From positions 42,336 through 106,335 of the forward strand of contig PDOZ01000033.1 in NCBI GenBank assembly GCA_002747325.1: DNA of 64,000 bases, read 5' to 3'. Under the pieces are notes generated by a model. It was not told the origin of the DNA. It did no database searches and was given only the letters and a program-made list of their open reading frames with translations. This DNA is from Rhodobacterales bacterium (lineage in GTDB: Bacteria; Pseudomonadota; Alphaproteobacteria; Rhodobacterales; Rhodobacteraceae). The translations under genes and the position numbers were made by a program. Shown piece by piece: positions 1-8,997 of this stretch (positions are counted from its first letter, which is position 1; each line of letters opens with the position of its first letter).

Positions 1-2
1 CG

Positions 3-578
<576 letters not shown>

Positions 579-609
579 GCCTTTCGCTCGGTAAGTCCGG
601 GAGAGCCGG

Positions 610-1542
610 TTGGCACGAGGAAAACGCAGCAGCGAGGAATATACCCGCCCGGTCCGGCGTATGCTGATCGGGGTTTTGCTGCTGTTTCTGGTGGCGGTGT
701 TTGCCTTCTGGCGCATCGACAGCCCCCGCGCCGAACGCTTCCGCGCCCAGATCGTCGATGCGGTCGTGCCTTCTTTCGAATGGGCGCTGGTGCCGGTGAC
801 GCGCTTTGTCGAGATGGCGGAAAACTTTCAGAGTTACGCCAACATTTACGAGCAAAACCAGGAGCTTCGCCGCGAGTTGCAGGAGATGAAGATCTGGAAA
901 GAGGCGGCGACGCAGCTGGAGCTGGAGAACGCCGAATTGCGCGCGCTGACCAATCTGCGGGTCGATGCGCGGCTGTCCTATGTGTCCGGCGTGGTCATGG
1001 CCGATAGCGGCACGCCCTTCCGGCAGACGGTGCTGCTCAATATCGGCGCGCGCGACGGGTTGGTCGATGGCTGGGCGGCGATGACCGGCTCCGGGTTGGC
1101 GGGGCGGGTTTCTGGTGTTGGCGAGCGCACGGCGCGGGTGATTTTGCTGACCGACGCCTCTTCCCGCCTGCCGGTATTGATCCAGCCTTCGGGCCAGACG
1201 GCGATTTTGATGGGCGACAACAGTGCCGCGCCGCCGCTGCAATTCATCGAAAAACCCGATCAGGTGCGCCCCGGCGACCGGGTGGTGTCCTCCGGCGATG
1301 GCGGGGTGCTGCCTGCCGGGTTGCTGGTTGGTGAGGTGTTTCAGGGCGCGGACCGGCGCCTGCGGGTGCGCCTTGCTGCCGATTACGAATATCTCTCATT
1401 CCTGCGCGTGTTGCGCAGTCATCCGGGGGAGGTGGTGGACGATACCGGCGCGCTGGTCGCGCTGCACCCGGCCCCGGTTGCGCCGCTTGAAGAGAGCGAG
1501 GACGGGGATGCGGCGGAAAATGCGGCGGAGGAAACGCCGTGA
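610..1542 (+). CDS. mreC: Rod shape-determining protein MreC
   Basis: 310-residue bitopic protein of the elongasome that links MreB to PBP2 in the periplasm. One transmembrane helix at about residues 18-36 is followed by a coiled coil (about 65-115, rich in Glu/Leu/Gln) and the beta-barrel MreC domain with a Gly-rich core. The start is TTG, chosen because GGGAGAG lies 8 nt upstream and no ATG precedes the membrane helix. The C-terminus is an acidic, Ala/Glu-rich tail after the folded domain. The stop overlaps the GTG start of mreD by 4 nt, so translation is probably coupled. Confidence 0.93.
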   Translation: MARGKRSSEEYTRPVRRMLIGVLLLFLVAVFAFWRIDSPRAERFRAQIVDAVVPSFEWALVPVTRFVEMAENFQSYANIYEQNQELRRELQEMKIWKEAATQLELENAELRALTNLRVDARLSYVSGVVMADSGTPFRQTVLLNIGARDGLVDGWAAMTGSGLAGRVSGVGERTARVILLTDASSRLPVLIQPSGQTAILMGDNSAAPPLQFIEKPDQVRPGDRVVSSGDGGVLPAGLLVGEVFQGADRRLRVRLAADYEYLSFLRVLRSHPGEVVDDTGALVALHPAPVAPLEESEDGDAAENAAEETP

Positions 1543-2078
1543 TCGCCCCGGTCACCCTCAACCGGCTGGCCTTCGGCGCTTTGTTTGTGTTGCTGGCGGT
1601 GCTGGCAATTTTCACCCGGCTGTTGCCTTTGGGCGATCTCCCCGGTGCCTTACCACCGCCGGATTTCATCGTGCTTCTGGCCTATGCCTGGGTGATCCGC
1701 CGCCCGGACTTCGTGCCTGCGACGTTGTTTGTGGCGCTGATGTTGGTGTCGGATTTCCTCTTCCTGCGCCCGCCGGGGGTCTGGACCGCGATTACCCTGC
1801 TCGGGCTGGAGTTTTTCCGCGCCCGCTCGGGGGCGCTGAAAGAGGTGGGGTTTGCGCTGGAAATGGCTTGGGTCGCCGGGGTTCTGCTGATCGCAACCCT
1901 GACGGAACGCCTGTTGCTGGGGTTGTTTTTCGTCGATCAGGGCGCGTTTTTGCTGTCGCTTTCGGGCTACGCCATCACGGTGCTGTTCTACCCCGTCGTG
2001 GTGGCGGCCAGCCGCTACGGTTTCGGCCTGCGCCGCCTTAATCCGGGCGAGCATGTGGCGGAGGTGGGCATCCGATGA
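1539..2078 (+). CDS. mreD: Rod shape-determining protein MreD
   Basis: Small polytopic inner-membrane protein of 179 residues, the third member of the MreBCD complex that organises sidewall peptidoglycan synthesis. About five hydrophobic segments span the protein. It is weakly conserved in sequence, so the call rests on size, topology and its position between mreC and mrdA. GTG start within a 4-nt overlap (GTGA) with mreC; its stop overlaps mrdA by ATGA. Confidence 0.88.
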   Translation: MIAPVTLNRLAFGALFVLLAVLAIFTRLLPLGDLPGALPPPDFIVLLAYAWVIRRPDFVPATLFVALMLVSDFLFLRPPGVWTAITLLGLEFFRARSGALKEVGFALEMAWVAGVLLIATLTERLLLGLFFVDQGAFLLSLSGYAITVLFYPVVVAASRYGFGLRRLNPGEHVAEVGIR

Positions 2079-4012
2079 GGCGGCATCCGGCGGATACGGA
2101 AAAGAGCGTGAAAACCATCACGCGGCGCGCTTTGATGATCGGCGGGGCGCAGCTGGCCTTCGGGGCGGTCTTGGCCGGGCGGATGCGGCATTTGCAGGTC
2201 GATCAGGCGGAGGAATTTCGTCTGCTGGCGGATCAGAACCGGGTCAATATCCGGCTCTTGCCTCCGGCGCGCGGGCTGATCGTGGACCGGACGGGCATGA
2301 TCCTCGCCGCCAACGAGCAGAATTACCGCATCGTCATGGTGCGCGAGGATGCGGGCGATCCGGGGGAGGTGATCGAGCGGCTGTCTAAGCTGGTCTGGCT
2401 CGACCCGGAGGAAACCGCGCGGGCGCTTGAAGAGATGGAGCGGCGGCGCGCTTTTGTGCCGGTGACGATTGCGGATCGGGTATCCTGGGAGGACGTGGCG
2501 GAAGTGGCGGTCAATGCGCCGGCGCTGCCGGGCGTTTTCACCGAGGTTGGCCTGTCGCGGGTCTATCCGCTGGGCGCGGATTTTGCCCATGTGGTGGGCT
2601 ATGTCGGGCCGGTTTCGGACTACGATCTCAGTCGCATTGAGGATCAGGACCCGTTGCTGCAAATCCCGCGTTTTCAGATCGGCAAGACCGGGGTGGAGGC
2701 CAAGCTGGAGCGCCGTTTGCGCGGCTCGGCGGGGATCAAGCGGGTTGAGGTGAACGCGGTCGGGCGCGAGATGCGCGAGTTGGGCCGCGAGGAGCCGGTT
2801 TCCGGCGCGCCGGTACAACTGACCGTGAGCCATAAATTGCAGAATTTCGCCGAGGCGCGTCTTGCCGGAGAGAGCGCGGCGGCGGTGGTGATGGATGCGC
2901 GCAACGGCGATATTCTGGCGCTGGCTTCGGCGCCGAGTTACGATCCGAATAAATTCGTGCGCGGGATTTCTTCCAAGGATTACAGTGCCTTGCTGGAAAA
3001 CCCCTACCGCCCTCTGCCCAACAAGGCGGTCGGCGGCGCCTATCCGCCCGGCTCGACCTTCAAGATGGTCACGGCGCTGGCGGGGCTGGAGGCGGGGCTG
3101 ATCACGCCGGAGGACACCTTTACCTGCCGGGGCTTCATCGAAGTGCATAATCGCCGGGTTCACTGCTGGAGCCGGGGCGGGCATGGCAAGGTTAATCTTC
3201 AGCGTTCGCTGACCGAGAGTTGCGACGTGTATTATTACGAACTGGCGCAGATTGTCGGCATTGAGCGCATCTCTGCCATGGCGCGCAAGCTGGGGCTGGG
3301 CGAGCGCTATGATCTGCCGCTTTCGGGCGTGTCCGGGGGGCTGATGCCGACCAAGGCGTGGAAGCGCGAAACGCGGGGCGCGGATTGGGTTGTGGGCGAC
3401 AGTCTGAACGCGGCGATTGGGCAGGGCTTCGTGCTGGCGACGCCGGTGCAACTGGCGGTGATGACGGCGCGGATCGCCACCGGAAAGGCGGTTTTGCCGC
3501 GCTTGGTGCGGGCGGTGGATGGGGTGGAAACCCCGGTGCAGACCGGCCCGCTCGACATTTCGGAAGCAGCGTTGCAATCGGTGCGGCAGGGCATGTTCAG
3601 CGTGGTGAACGGGCGGCGGGGCACGGCGCGTTCCTCGCGGGTGGCGGCCAAGGAATGGACCATGGCGGGCAAGACGGGCACCAGTCAGGTGCGCAACATC
3701 ACCGCCGCCGAGCGCGCCGCCGGGGTGACGCGCAACGAGGATTTGCCTTGGGGGCGGCGCGACCATGCGCTGTTCGTGGCTTATGCGCCGGCGGAGGCGC
3801 CGGAGGTGGTGGTGTCGGTGGTGGTGGAGCATGGTGGCGGCGGTTCGACCGCAGCGGCCCCGATTGCGCGCGACATTTTGCTGGCGGCGGCCTATGACGG
3901 TGTGCCCCCGCTTTCGGCCTATCCGGCGGCGCAGCGCGGCACCATCCGCAGCCGTTTCAACGGGCTGGAATTGCGCGATTTCTCGGCGGAGGAGGGGCGC
4001 AGCGAGGCATGA
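2075..4012 (+). CDS. mrdA: Penicillin-binding protein 2 (peptidoglycan transpeptidase)
   Basis: Class B high-molecular-weight PBP, 645 residues, that cross-links new peptidoglycan during elongation together with RodA. An N-terminal signal-anchor helix lies at about residues 18-36, followed by the PBP dimer domain and the transpeptidase domain. The active-site SxxK is S327-T-F-K330, the second motif is S382-C-D, and the third is K533-T-G. All three are intact. It starts by ATGA overlap with mreD and overlaps rodA by the same 4 nt, so the five genes form one tightly coupled operon. Confidence 0.96.
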   Translation: MRRHPADTEKSVKTITRRALMIGGAQLAFGAVLAGRMRHLQVDQAEEFRLLADQNRVNIRLLPPARGLIVDRTGMILAANEQNYRIVMVREDAGDPGEVIERLSKLVWLDPEETARALEEMERRRAFVPVTIADRVSWEDVAEVAVNAPALPGVFTEVGLSRVYPLGADFAHVVGYVGPVSDYDLSRIEDQDPLLQIPRFQIGKTGVEAKLERRLRGSAGIKRVEVNAVGREMRELGREEPVSGAPVQLTVSHKLQNFAEARLAGESAAAVVMDARNGDILALASAPSYDPNKFVRGISSKDYSALLENPYRPLPNKAVGGAYPPGSTFKMVTALAGLEAGLITPEDTFTCRGFIEVHNRRVHCWSRGGHGKVNLQRSLTESCDVYYYELAQIVGIERISAMARKLGLGERYDLPLSGVSGGLMPTKAWKRETRGADWVVGDSLNAAIGQGFVLATPVQLAVMTARIATGKAVLPRLVRAVDGVETPVQTGPLDISEAALQSVRQGMFSVVNGRRGTARSSRVAAKEWTMAGKTGTSQVRNITAAERAAGVTRNEDLPWGRRDHALFVAYAPAEAPEVVVSVVVEHGGGGSTAAAPIARDILLAAAYDGVPPLSAYPAAQRGTIRSRFNGLELRDFSAEEGRSEA

Positions 4013-5154
4013 GTTATCTTGAGTATCATCAGAAATGGACCCCTTCCGGCCCGACCAAAATCCTCTATTTCAACTGGGTTCTGGTCGCGCTGATTACGGC
4101 GGTCGCCTGCGCGGGCTTTTTGATGCTCTATTCCGTTGCGGGCGGGGATTTTTCCCGTTGGTCGCAGCCGATGGTGGAGCGGTTCGGCATGGGGCTGGGA
4201 CTGATGTTTTTCATCGGGCTGGTGCCGATCTGGTTCTGGCGCAACATGGCCGCGCTGCTTTTCGCCCTCTCGCTGGCGCTGTTGGTGGCGGTGCCGTTTA
4301 TTGGCGAAACCAACATGGGGGCGCAGCGCTGGATCAACCTTGGTTTCATCCGCTTGCAGCCCTCGGAACTGGTGAAACTCACGCTGGTGATGGTGTTGGC
4401 GGCTTATTATGACTGGCTCGATGTGAAGAAGGTTTCGCATCCGCTCTGGGTGTTGGTGCCGGTCGTGCTGATCCTGTTGCCCGCCTTTCTGGTGCTGCGC
4501 CAGCCGGACCTTGGCACGGCGCTGTTGCTGGCGCTGGGCGGCGGGGCGGTGATGTTTCTGGCGGGGGTCAGCCTGTGGTATTTCGCGGCGGTTCTGAGCG
4601 CGGGGGTGGGGGCTGTGGTGGCGGTTTTCCTGACCCGCGGCACGCCGTATCAACTGCTGAAGGATTACCAATATCGCCGCATTGATACTTTCCTCGACCC
4701 CTCGCTTGACCCGCTCGGATCGGCCTATCACATCACGCAATCGAAGATCGCGCTTGGCTCCGGCGGCTGGACCGGGCGGGGCTTTATGCAGGGCACGCAG
4801 AGCCGGTTGAACTTTTTGCCGGAGAAGCAGACCGACTTCATTTTCACCGCGTTGGCGGAGGAGTTCGGCTTTGTTGGCGCGACCTCGTTGCTCATCGCCT
4901 ATTTCCTGATCATGGCGACCTGCGTGATCTCGGCGCTGCGCAATACCGACCGCTTCGGCTCGCTGGTGACGCTCGGCGTGGTGGTGGTGTTTTTCCTGCT
5001 CTTTGCGGTGAATATGTCGATGGTGATGGGCATGGCGCCGGTCGTCGGCGTGCCGTTGCCGCTGGTCTCGTTTGGCGGCTCGGCCATGCTGGTGCTGATG
5101 ATCGGCTTTGGCCTCGTGCAATCGGCGCATGTGCATCGGGCGCGTAGTCGGTAG
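4009..5154 (+). CDS. rodA: Peptidoglycan glycosyltransferase RodA (SEDS family)
   Basis: 381-residue SEDS-family membrane glycosyltransferase that polymerises lipid II as partner of PBP2. It has about ten transmembrane helices and the conserved C-terminal loop PLPLVSFGGSAML typical of RodA/FtsW. It is the last gene of the rod operon. The TAG stop (5152-5154) coincides with the outer edge of the inverted-repeat element that follows, so the last codons may have been altered when that element arrived. Confidence 0.95.
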   Translation: MSYLEYHQKWTPSGPTKILYFNWVLVALITAVACAGFLMLYSVAGGDFSRWSQPMVERFGMGLGLMFFIGLVPIWFWRNMAALLFALSLALLVAVPFIGETNMGAQRWINLGFIRLQPSELVKLTLVMVLAAYYDWLDVKKVSHPLWVLVPVVLILLPAFLVLRQPDLGTALLLALGGGAVMFLAGVSLWYFAAVLSAGVGAVVAVFLTRGTPYQLLKDYQYRRIDTFLDPSLDPLGSAYHITQSKIALGSGGWTGRGFMQGTQSRLNFLPEKQTDFIFTALAEEFGFVGATSLLIAYFLIMATCVISALRNTDRFGSLVTLGVVVVFFLLFAVNMSMVMGMAPVVGVPLPLVSFGGSAMLVLMIGFGLVQSAHVHRARSR

Positions 5155-5417
5155 GGGCGTAGACCCATACCCCCTGCGCCACTGGCGCCAAATCCGCGAA
5201 AGATCAGCGGTTTGGCGCGCGCCGGACATAGTGGGCCTATTTTCAAGCGCGTCAAGCCGCTGAGGTGAAGCGGATTTGACGTCTTCGATTTGCCAGATTT
5301 TTGCCCTGAGCGTCTTCGCGACCCCTTGAAATAGCCCCACTATTCCTGCGGTGCCGCTCATAGTCAGAGCAAAAATCTGACAAACCAGTGGTGCAGGGGG
5401 TATGGGTCTACGCCCTA
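5152..5417. mobile_element. Candidate MITE-like element with 31-bp terminal inverted repeats
   Basis: A 261-bp segment (5155-5415) is bounded by terminal inverted repeats 5155-5185 and 5385-5415 that match at 30 of 31 positions; the outer arm begins GGGCGTAGACCC. A TA dinucleotide lies at or beside each end (5152-5153, 5416-5417), as expected for the TA duplication of IS630/Tc1-type elements, with one extra G on the left. A second, imperfect inverted pair lies inside (about 5224-5246 against 5334-5346). No transposase-sized reading frame is inside. It could instead be a large palindromic repeat; mobility is inferred only. Confidence 0.6.
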
Positions 5418-5843
5418 TAAAATACCAATATCCGCCAGCGCGGCGGAGAGTTCCGGCGGCAGGTCCACCTCCCCCGCACGGCCGGGCAGATCGGCGGGGG
5501 CGTCCTCGGCGCTGAGGTAGCGCCAGCCCTGAAAGGCGCGGCGCGGGGCGGCGACGACGCGCACCAGTTTGCGCTCCAGCACGATGCCACAGCGCCGAAT
5601 GCCATCCGCGCCGATCACTTCTTCCAGCCCCATGATCCGCTGCCGCGCCGCGACCTGCCCCTTGATGATCCAGTAAAGCGACCCGCCCGCCAAAAGCTCC
5701 GCCTCGCGTTTGGGCCACATGCGGGTGATATGGCGTGAGCGCCCGTCAGCATAATCCGCGCCGCGCATTTTCTGCCACGCATCCAGACTCTCGACGCTCT
5801 CACAGCCGACGCAGAGTTTGATCAGGTTCACATGTTGTGCCAT
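5415..5843 (-). CDS. DUF1489 family protein
   Basis: 142-residue protein of a family restricted mainly to Alphaproteobacteria and of unknown function. The start MAQHVNLIKLCVGC matches the usual family N-terminus, and GGGGGTGG precedes the ATG by about 8 nt, so the longer upstream frame was not used. Family-typical features include the Trp-rich centre around LLAGGSLYWIIKGQV. The gene converges on rodA. Its TAG stop is formed by the outer bases of the right inverted repeat, so the final residues (IGIL) may not be ancestral. Confidence 0.85.
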   Translation of the reverse strand: MAQHVNLIKLCVGCESVESLDAWQKMRGADYADGRSRHITRMWPKREAELLAGGSLYWIIKGQVAARQRIMGLEEVIGADGIRRCGIVLERKLVRVVAAPRRAFQGWRYLSAEDAPADLPGRAGEVDLPPELSAALADIGIL

Positions 5844-5993
5844 TTTATCCACCCCCGCCGGACCATAGGCCGGTTCCTTGCCGGAGGACAAGTTGGCGGC
5901 GATGATTGGAAACGCATTGTTGCGAGAATCAGGCGCGACGAATCGCAGGTGGGGCTGTAACTTTTCGCGACTTGGGAATGATCAGGGTTGGGC

Positions 5994-6908
5994 ATGTTTC
6001 GATTTGGTTTGTGTGTTTTGGCCGCTTTGGTGGCGTTTTCTTTCCCCGTAATGGCGCAGGAGCGCACGACGCTGGGGGTTGGGCGGTTGTTTGTGAACGA
6101 CGCCATGGGGGATGGTCAGGATCGCTGGCGCACCGGCGCTCATACGATCAGCGTGATGCGCGGCCCGGAGGGGATGCAAAGTCGGCCGGGGCAATACGGT
6201 GTGCTGATGGAATACCGCTTCGCCAACCGGATCATGGCCCCGTCCAACCTCGTGAGCCCCGCCGTCTGGGATCGCCGGTATGCGGGGATGCTGTCTTTCG
6301 GGGCGTATAGCCATTTTGCCCGCGACGGGTTTGAATATACGGTGGGGTCCGAGTTTGTGGCGGTTGGGCCGATGACCGGGCTGGGGCGGTTTCAGAGCGC
6401 GGTGCATGATCTGATCGGCATGGAAGCGCCTGGTGCGGGCACCTTGGCCAATCAGATACCCAACGCGATTTACCCGACGCTGGCTTTCGAAATCGCCAAG
6501 CCGTTCCCCATCGGCAACGCCGTTTTGCGCCCCTTCCTGCAAGGACGGGCGGGCGACGAGACCTATCTACGCGCCGGGGCCGATCTGCTTATCGGCTCGA
6601 ATTTCACCACCGGCATTCTGGTGCGCGACGAGACCACCGGGGTTCTGTATCAGACGCTGGAAGACGTGCCGCAGACCGGCTTATCCTTCCTCCTTGGTGG
6701 CGATGTGGCCAAGGTGTTTCACTCCGCTTATCTGCCCGCTTCCGATGGCTATGCCCTGACCCCGTTGCGCTATCGCCTGCGCGCGGGCCTGCATTATCAG
6801 GGCGAAAAGGCGGGTGTGTTCTACGGTCTGACCTGGCTTGGCCGTGAGTTTACCGCCCAGCCGGAGGGCCAGCTTGTCGGGGCGTTGCAGGTGCAGTTCC
6901 ACTTCTGA
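5994..6908 (+). CDS. LpxR-like outer-membrane lipid A 3'-O-deacylase (DUF2219)
   Basis: 304-residue predicted outer-membrane beta-barrel. A signal peptide of about 22 residues ends at VMAQ, and the protein ends in Phe (VQFHF), the usual barrel C-terminal signature. LpxR catalytic positions are recognisable: N35-D36 in FVNDAMGDGQDRW, a following T-G...S segment, and Q134 with H138 (FQSAVH) at the four-residue spacing of the known LpxR Gln/His pair. The family removes the 3'-acyloxyacyl group from lipid A. ATG at 5994 is preferred over TTG at 5988 because it directly begins the signal peptide. It stands alone on the plus strand. Confidence 0.75.
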   Translation: MFRFGLCVLAALVAFSFPVMAQERTTLGVGRLFVNDAMGDGQDRWRTGAHTISVMRGPEGMQSRPGQYGVLMEYRFANRIMAPSNLVSPAVWDRRYAGMLSFGAYSHFARDGFEYTVGSEFVAVGPMTGLGRFQSAVHDLIGMEAPGAGTLANQIPNAIYPTLAFEIAKPFPIGNAVLRPFLQGRAGDETYLRAGADLLIGSNFTTGILVRDETTGVLYQTLEDVPQTGLSFLLGGDVAKVFHSAYLPASDGYALTPLRYRLRAGLHYQGEKAGVFYGLTWLGREFTAQPEGQLVGALQVQFHF

Positions 6909-6981
6909 CGCCCTCTTTTCAAGCCGAATCACCTGTGTTACCTTTCGGTCAATAAAGAAGAAAAATGGCAGGTATACAGGT

Positions 6982-8028
6982 ATGCGAACGGAGCTTACGG
7001 GCACGTTTGTGCTTCCCGTGGAAGGAACGGCGACCGACGATGTGGCTGGCGCCCCGGTGCGAACGCTGGGGGTCGGGTCGGTTTGGGTGCGTCTTGGCGC
7101 CGCGATCCGGGTCGATGGGCCGGGCGAGGTATTGCAATTGGGCGTTCCGGCAGAGGAAGCGCAGTTTCGCGCGCGGGTGGCGCAGAAGGCGGGGCGGATG
7201 CTTGGCCTTCCCCTTATCGCGCGGCGCGAGGATGGCGAGGACGATAGGTTTGAGGGCGGGCGCGGTTTTGTGCTGACGGATGGCTACCGGGCCTATCGCG
7301 CCAGCGTTCTGGATATGTCCGACGGGCGTGAGTTTCTGCTATTTGCGGGCAGGGTGCCGCCACGCGGCGTGGAGCTTTGGGTGGTGCGCGCCGATCTGGC
7401 GCGGGGCAATTTGCGGCGCGATACGCAGGAAGCGACCGGGGTGATTTGTTTCACACCCGAGACTCGCATTCGCACCGAGGCGGGCGATAAGCTGGCGCGT
7501 GATATTCGCGCAGGCGACCGGGTGCAGACCAAGGATAACGGCGTGCAGGAAGTGATGTGGACCGGCGCGCGGCGTTTTTCCGGCGCACGGCTCTATGCGA
7601 CGCCGGAGCTGCGGCCTATTCGGCTCAAGGCGGGGGCGCTGGGCGTGGACCGGCCGGACGAGGATCTTGTCGTGTCACCGAACCATCGCATGTTGGTTCA
7701 GGGCGCGCGGGCGCAGGCGCTGTTTGGCAGTGATGAGGTGCTGGTTTCGGCGCGCGATCTGGTGGATGACGGGCGTATTCTGCGCGACCATAAGCTGTGC
7801 GAAGTGACCTATGTGCATTTGCTGCTGCCGCGCCATGAGATCGTTTTCGCCAATGGGCTGGAAACCGAGAGTTTTCAGCCGACGGATGCGGCACTGGCGG
7901 GGGTTGAGGCGCAGGGTCGCGAAGAGATCTACCAGCTTTGCCCGGAACTGCGGACGGCCCCCGCGCTGCCGTTCGACGCAGCACGGCGTGTAGTAAACCG
8001 CGGCGAGGCGGCGCTTTTGCTGGGATAG
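6982..8028 (+). CDS. Hint (hedgehog/intein-type) domain protein
   Basis: 348-residue protein with an unassigned N-terminal half and a Hint_2 domain at about residues 154-312, beginning at C156 (ICFTPETRIRT) and containing the block-B-like segment LVVSPNHRMLVQG. Such proteins are numerous in Rhodobacterales and are thought to be self-cleaving or secreted proteins; the substrate and role are unknown. There is no C-extein-type His-Asn junction or split host protein, so this is not an intein. The ATG at 6982 follows AT-rich spacer; an upstream in-frame extension overlaps the previous gene and is unlikely. Confidence 0.7.
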   Translation: MRTELTGTFVLPVEGTATDDVAGAPVRTLGVGSVWVRLGAAIRVDGPGEVLQLGVPAEEAQFRARVAQKAGRMLGLPLIARREDGEDDRFEGGRGFVLTDGYRAYRASVLDMSDGREFLLFAGRVPPRGVELWVVRADLARGNLRRDTQEATGVICFTPETRIRTEAGDKLARDIRAGDRVQTKDNGVQEVMWTGARRFSGARLYATPELRPIRLKAGALGVDRPDEDLVVSPNHRMLVQGARAQALFGSDEVLVSARDLVDDGRILRDHKLCEVTYVHLLLPRHEIVFANGLETESFQPTDAALAGVEAQGREEIYQLCPELRTAPALPFDAARRVVNRGEAALLLG

Positions 8029-8051
8029 CTTTAATTTTAGGGTTTTTGCCG

Positions 8052-8079
8052 TTGACTCACCCCTGCGGGTCTCTATAAG
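8052..8079 (+). promoter_or_regulatory. Sigma-70-type promoter of rpsD
   Basis: A -35 box TTGACT (8052-8057) and a -10 box TATAAG (8074-8079) are separated by 16 bp, close to the Rhodobacterales housekeeping consensus. It lies about 110 bp before the rpsD start and would produce a leader transcript of roughly 110 nt. Confidence 0.65.
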
Positions 8080-8085
8080 CGCAGC

Positions 8086-8198
8086 TTCATTGGTGTTGGT
8101 GGCCCCCGCAAGGGGATGCCTGTCATGCTGTAAAGGCAAGAGGACAACGCCCTTATCAACCGGCACGCCCCGGCGCGCCTCTTATAAGGAGATCAGCT
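8086..8198 (+). promoter_or_regulatory. rpsD 5' leader with possible ribosome-site sequestration
   Basis: The leader contains a CCCC-GCAA-GGGG hairpin with a GNRA loop (8104-8115). CCTTAT at 8151-8156 is complementary to ATAAGG at 8184-8189, which contains the ribosome-binding site of rpsD. A GC-rich stretch lies between the two. This could be a site for S4 autoregulation, but no homology to a described leader family can be shown from sequence alone. Confidence 0.35.
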
Positions 8199-8819
8199 GT
8201 GACCAAACGCACCGCTGCCAAGTACAAAATTGACCGCCGTATGGGCGAAAACATCTGGGGCCGTCCGAAATCCCCGGTTAACCGCCGCGAATACGGCCCC
8301 GGCCAGCACGGCCAGCGCCGCAAAGGCAAGCTGTCCGACTTCGGTCTTCAGCTGCGCGCCAAGCAGAAGCTCAAGGGCTATTACGGCGACCTGACCGAAA
8401 AGCAGTTCCGCCGCATCTTCGGCGAGGCCGAGCGGGTGAAGGGCGATACGGGTGAAAACCTGATTGGTCTGCTGGAAAGCCGTCTGGACGCGGTGGTGTA
8501 TCGCGCCAAGTTCGTGCCGACCGTTTTCGCTGCCCGTCAGTTCGTTAACCACGGCCATGTGACCGTGAACGGCAAGCGCGTCAATATCCCGTCCTACCGC
8601 GTGAAGGAAGGCGACGTGATCGAGGTGCGCGACAAGTCCAAGCAACTCGCTGTTCTGCTGGAAGCCGTGCAACTCGCCGAGCGTGACGTGCCGGATTACA
8701 TCGACGCCGACCACTCCAAGATGAAGGCTACCTTCGTGCGCCGTCCGGGCCTGTCCGATGTGCCTTACCCGGTGATCATGGAGCCGAACCTCGTCATCGA
8801 ATACTACGCACAGAATTAA
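8199..8819 (+). CDS. rpsD: 30S ribosomal protein S4
   Basis: 206-residue S4, an early-assembling 16S rRNA-binding protein of the small subunit. It has the N-terminal basic S4 region and the S4 RNA-binding domain ([12 protein letters not shown]...[11 protein letters not shown]). The start is GTG at 8199, preceded by AAGGAG 6-7 nt upstream, with [14 protein letters not shown] following as in other Alphaproteobacteria. It is a single-gene unit with its own promoter and a strong terminator, as is usual when rpsD lies outside the alpha operon. Confidence 0.97.
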   Translation: MTKRTAAKYKIDRRMGENIWGRPKSPVNRREYGPGQHGQRRKGKLSDFGLQLRAKQKLKGYYGDLTEKQFRRIFGEAERVKGDTGENLIGLLESRLDAVVYRAKFVPTVFAARQFVNHGHVTVNGKRVNIPSYRVKEGDVIEVRDKSKQLAVLLEAVQLAERDVPDYIDADHSKMKATFVRRPGLSDVPYPVIMEPNLVIEYYAQN

Positions 8820-8840
8820 TTCGGTGCGATAGGATTGGAA

Positions 8841-8867
8841 GGGCCGTCCGTTCGGGCGGCCCTTTTT
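8841..8867 (+). terminator. Rho-independent terminator of rpsD
   Basis: A GC-rich 10-bp stem with one U-G pair (GGGCCGTCCG / CGGGCGGCCC) is followed by TTTTT, 21 nt after the rpsD stop. Confidence 0.9.
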
Positions 8868-8997
8868 CGTGCCGGCTATAAGTGTTGCGCAAAGGGGGCG
8901 CATGGCGGGGAAATGTGCCCGAAACCGGCTTTGCCCGTCTTCGCGCTGGCCCGATGGTGCGGTGCGGGCTAAACCCAAGGAGTTAAGGGGGAAGATC

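Noticed and set aside
2015..3832. Long minus-strand open frame over mrdA (and similar over atpD, 24337-26445)
   Set aside because: These are antisense shadows created by GC-rich codon bias; they lack ribosome sites and any family resemblance.
6982..8028. Intein
   Set aside because: The Hint domain is at the end of a stand-alone protein and does not interrupt a recognisable host protein.
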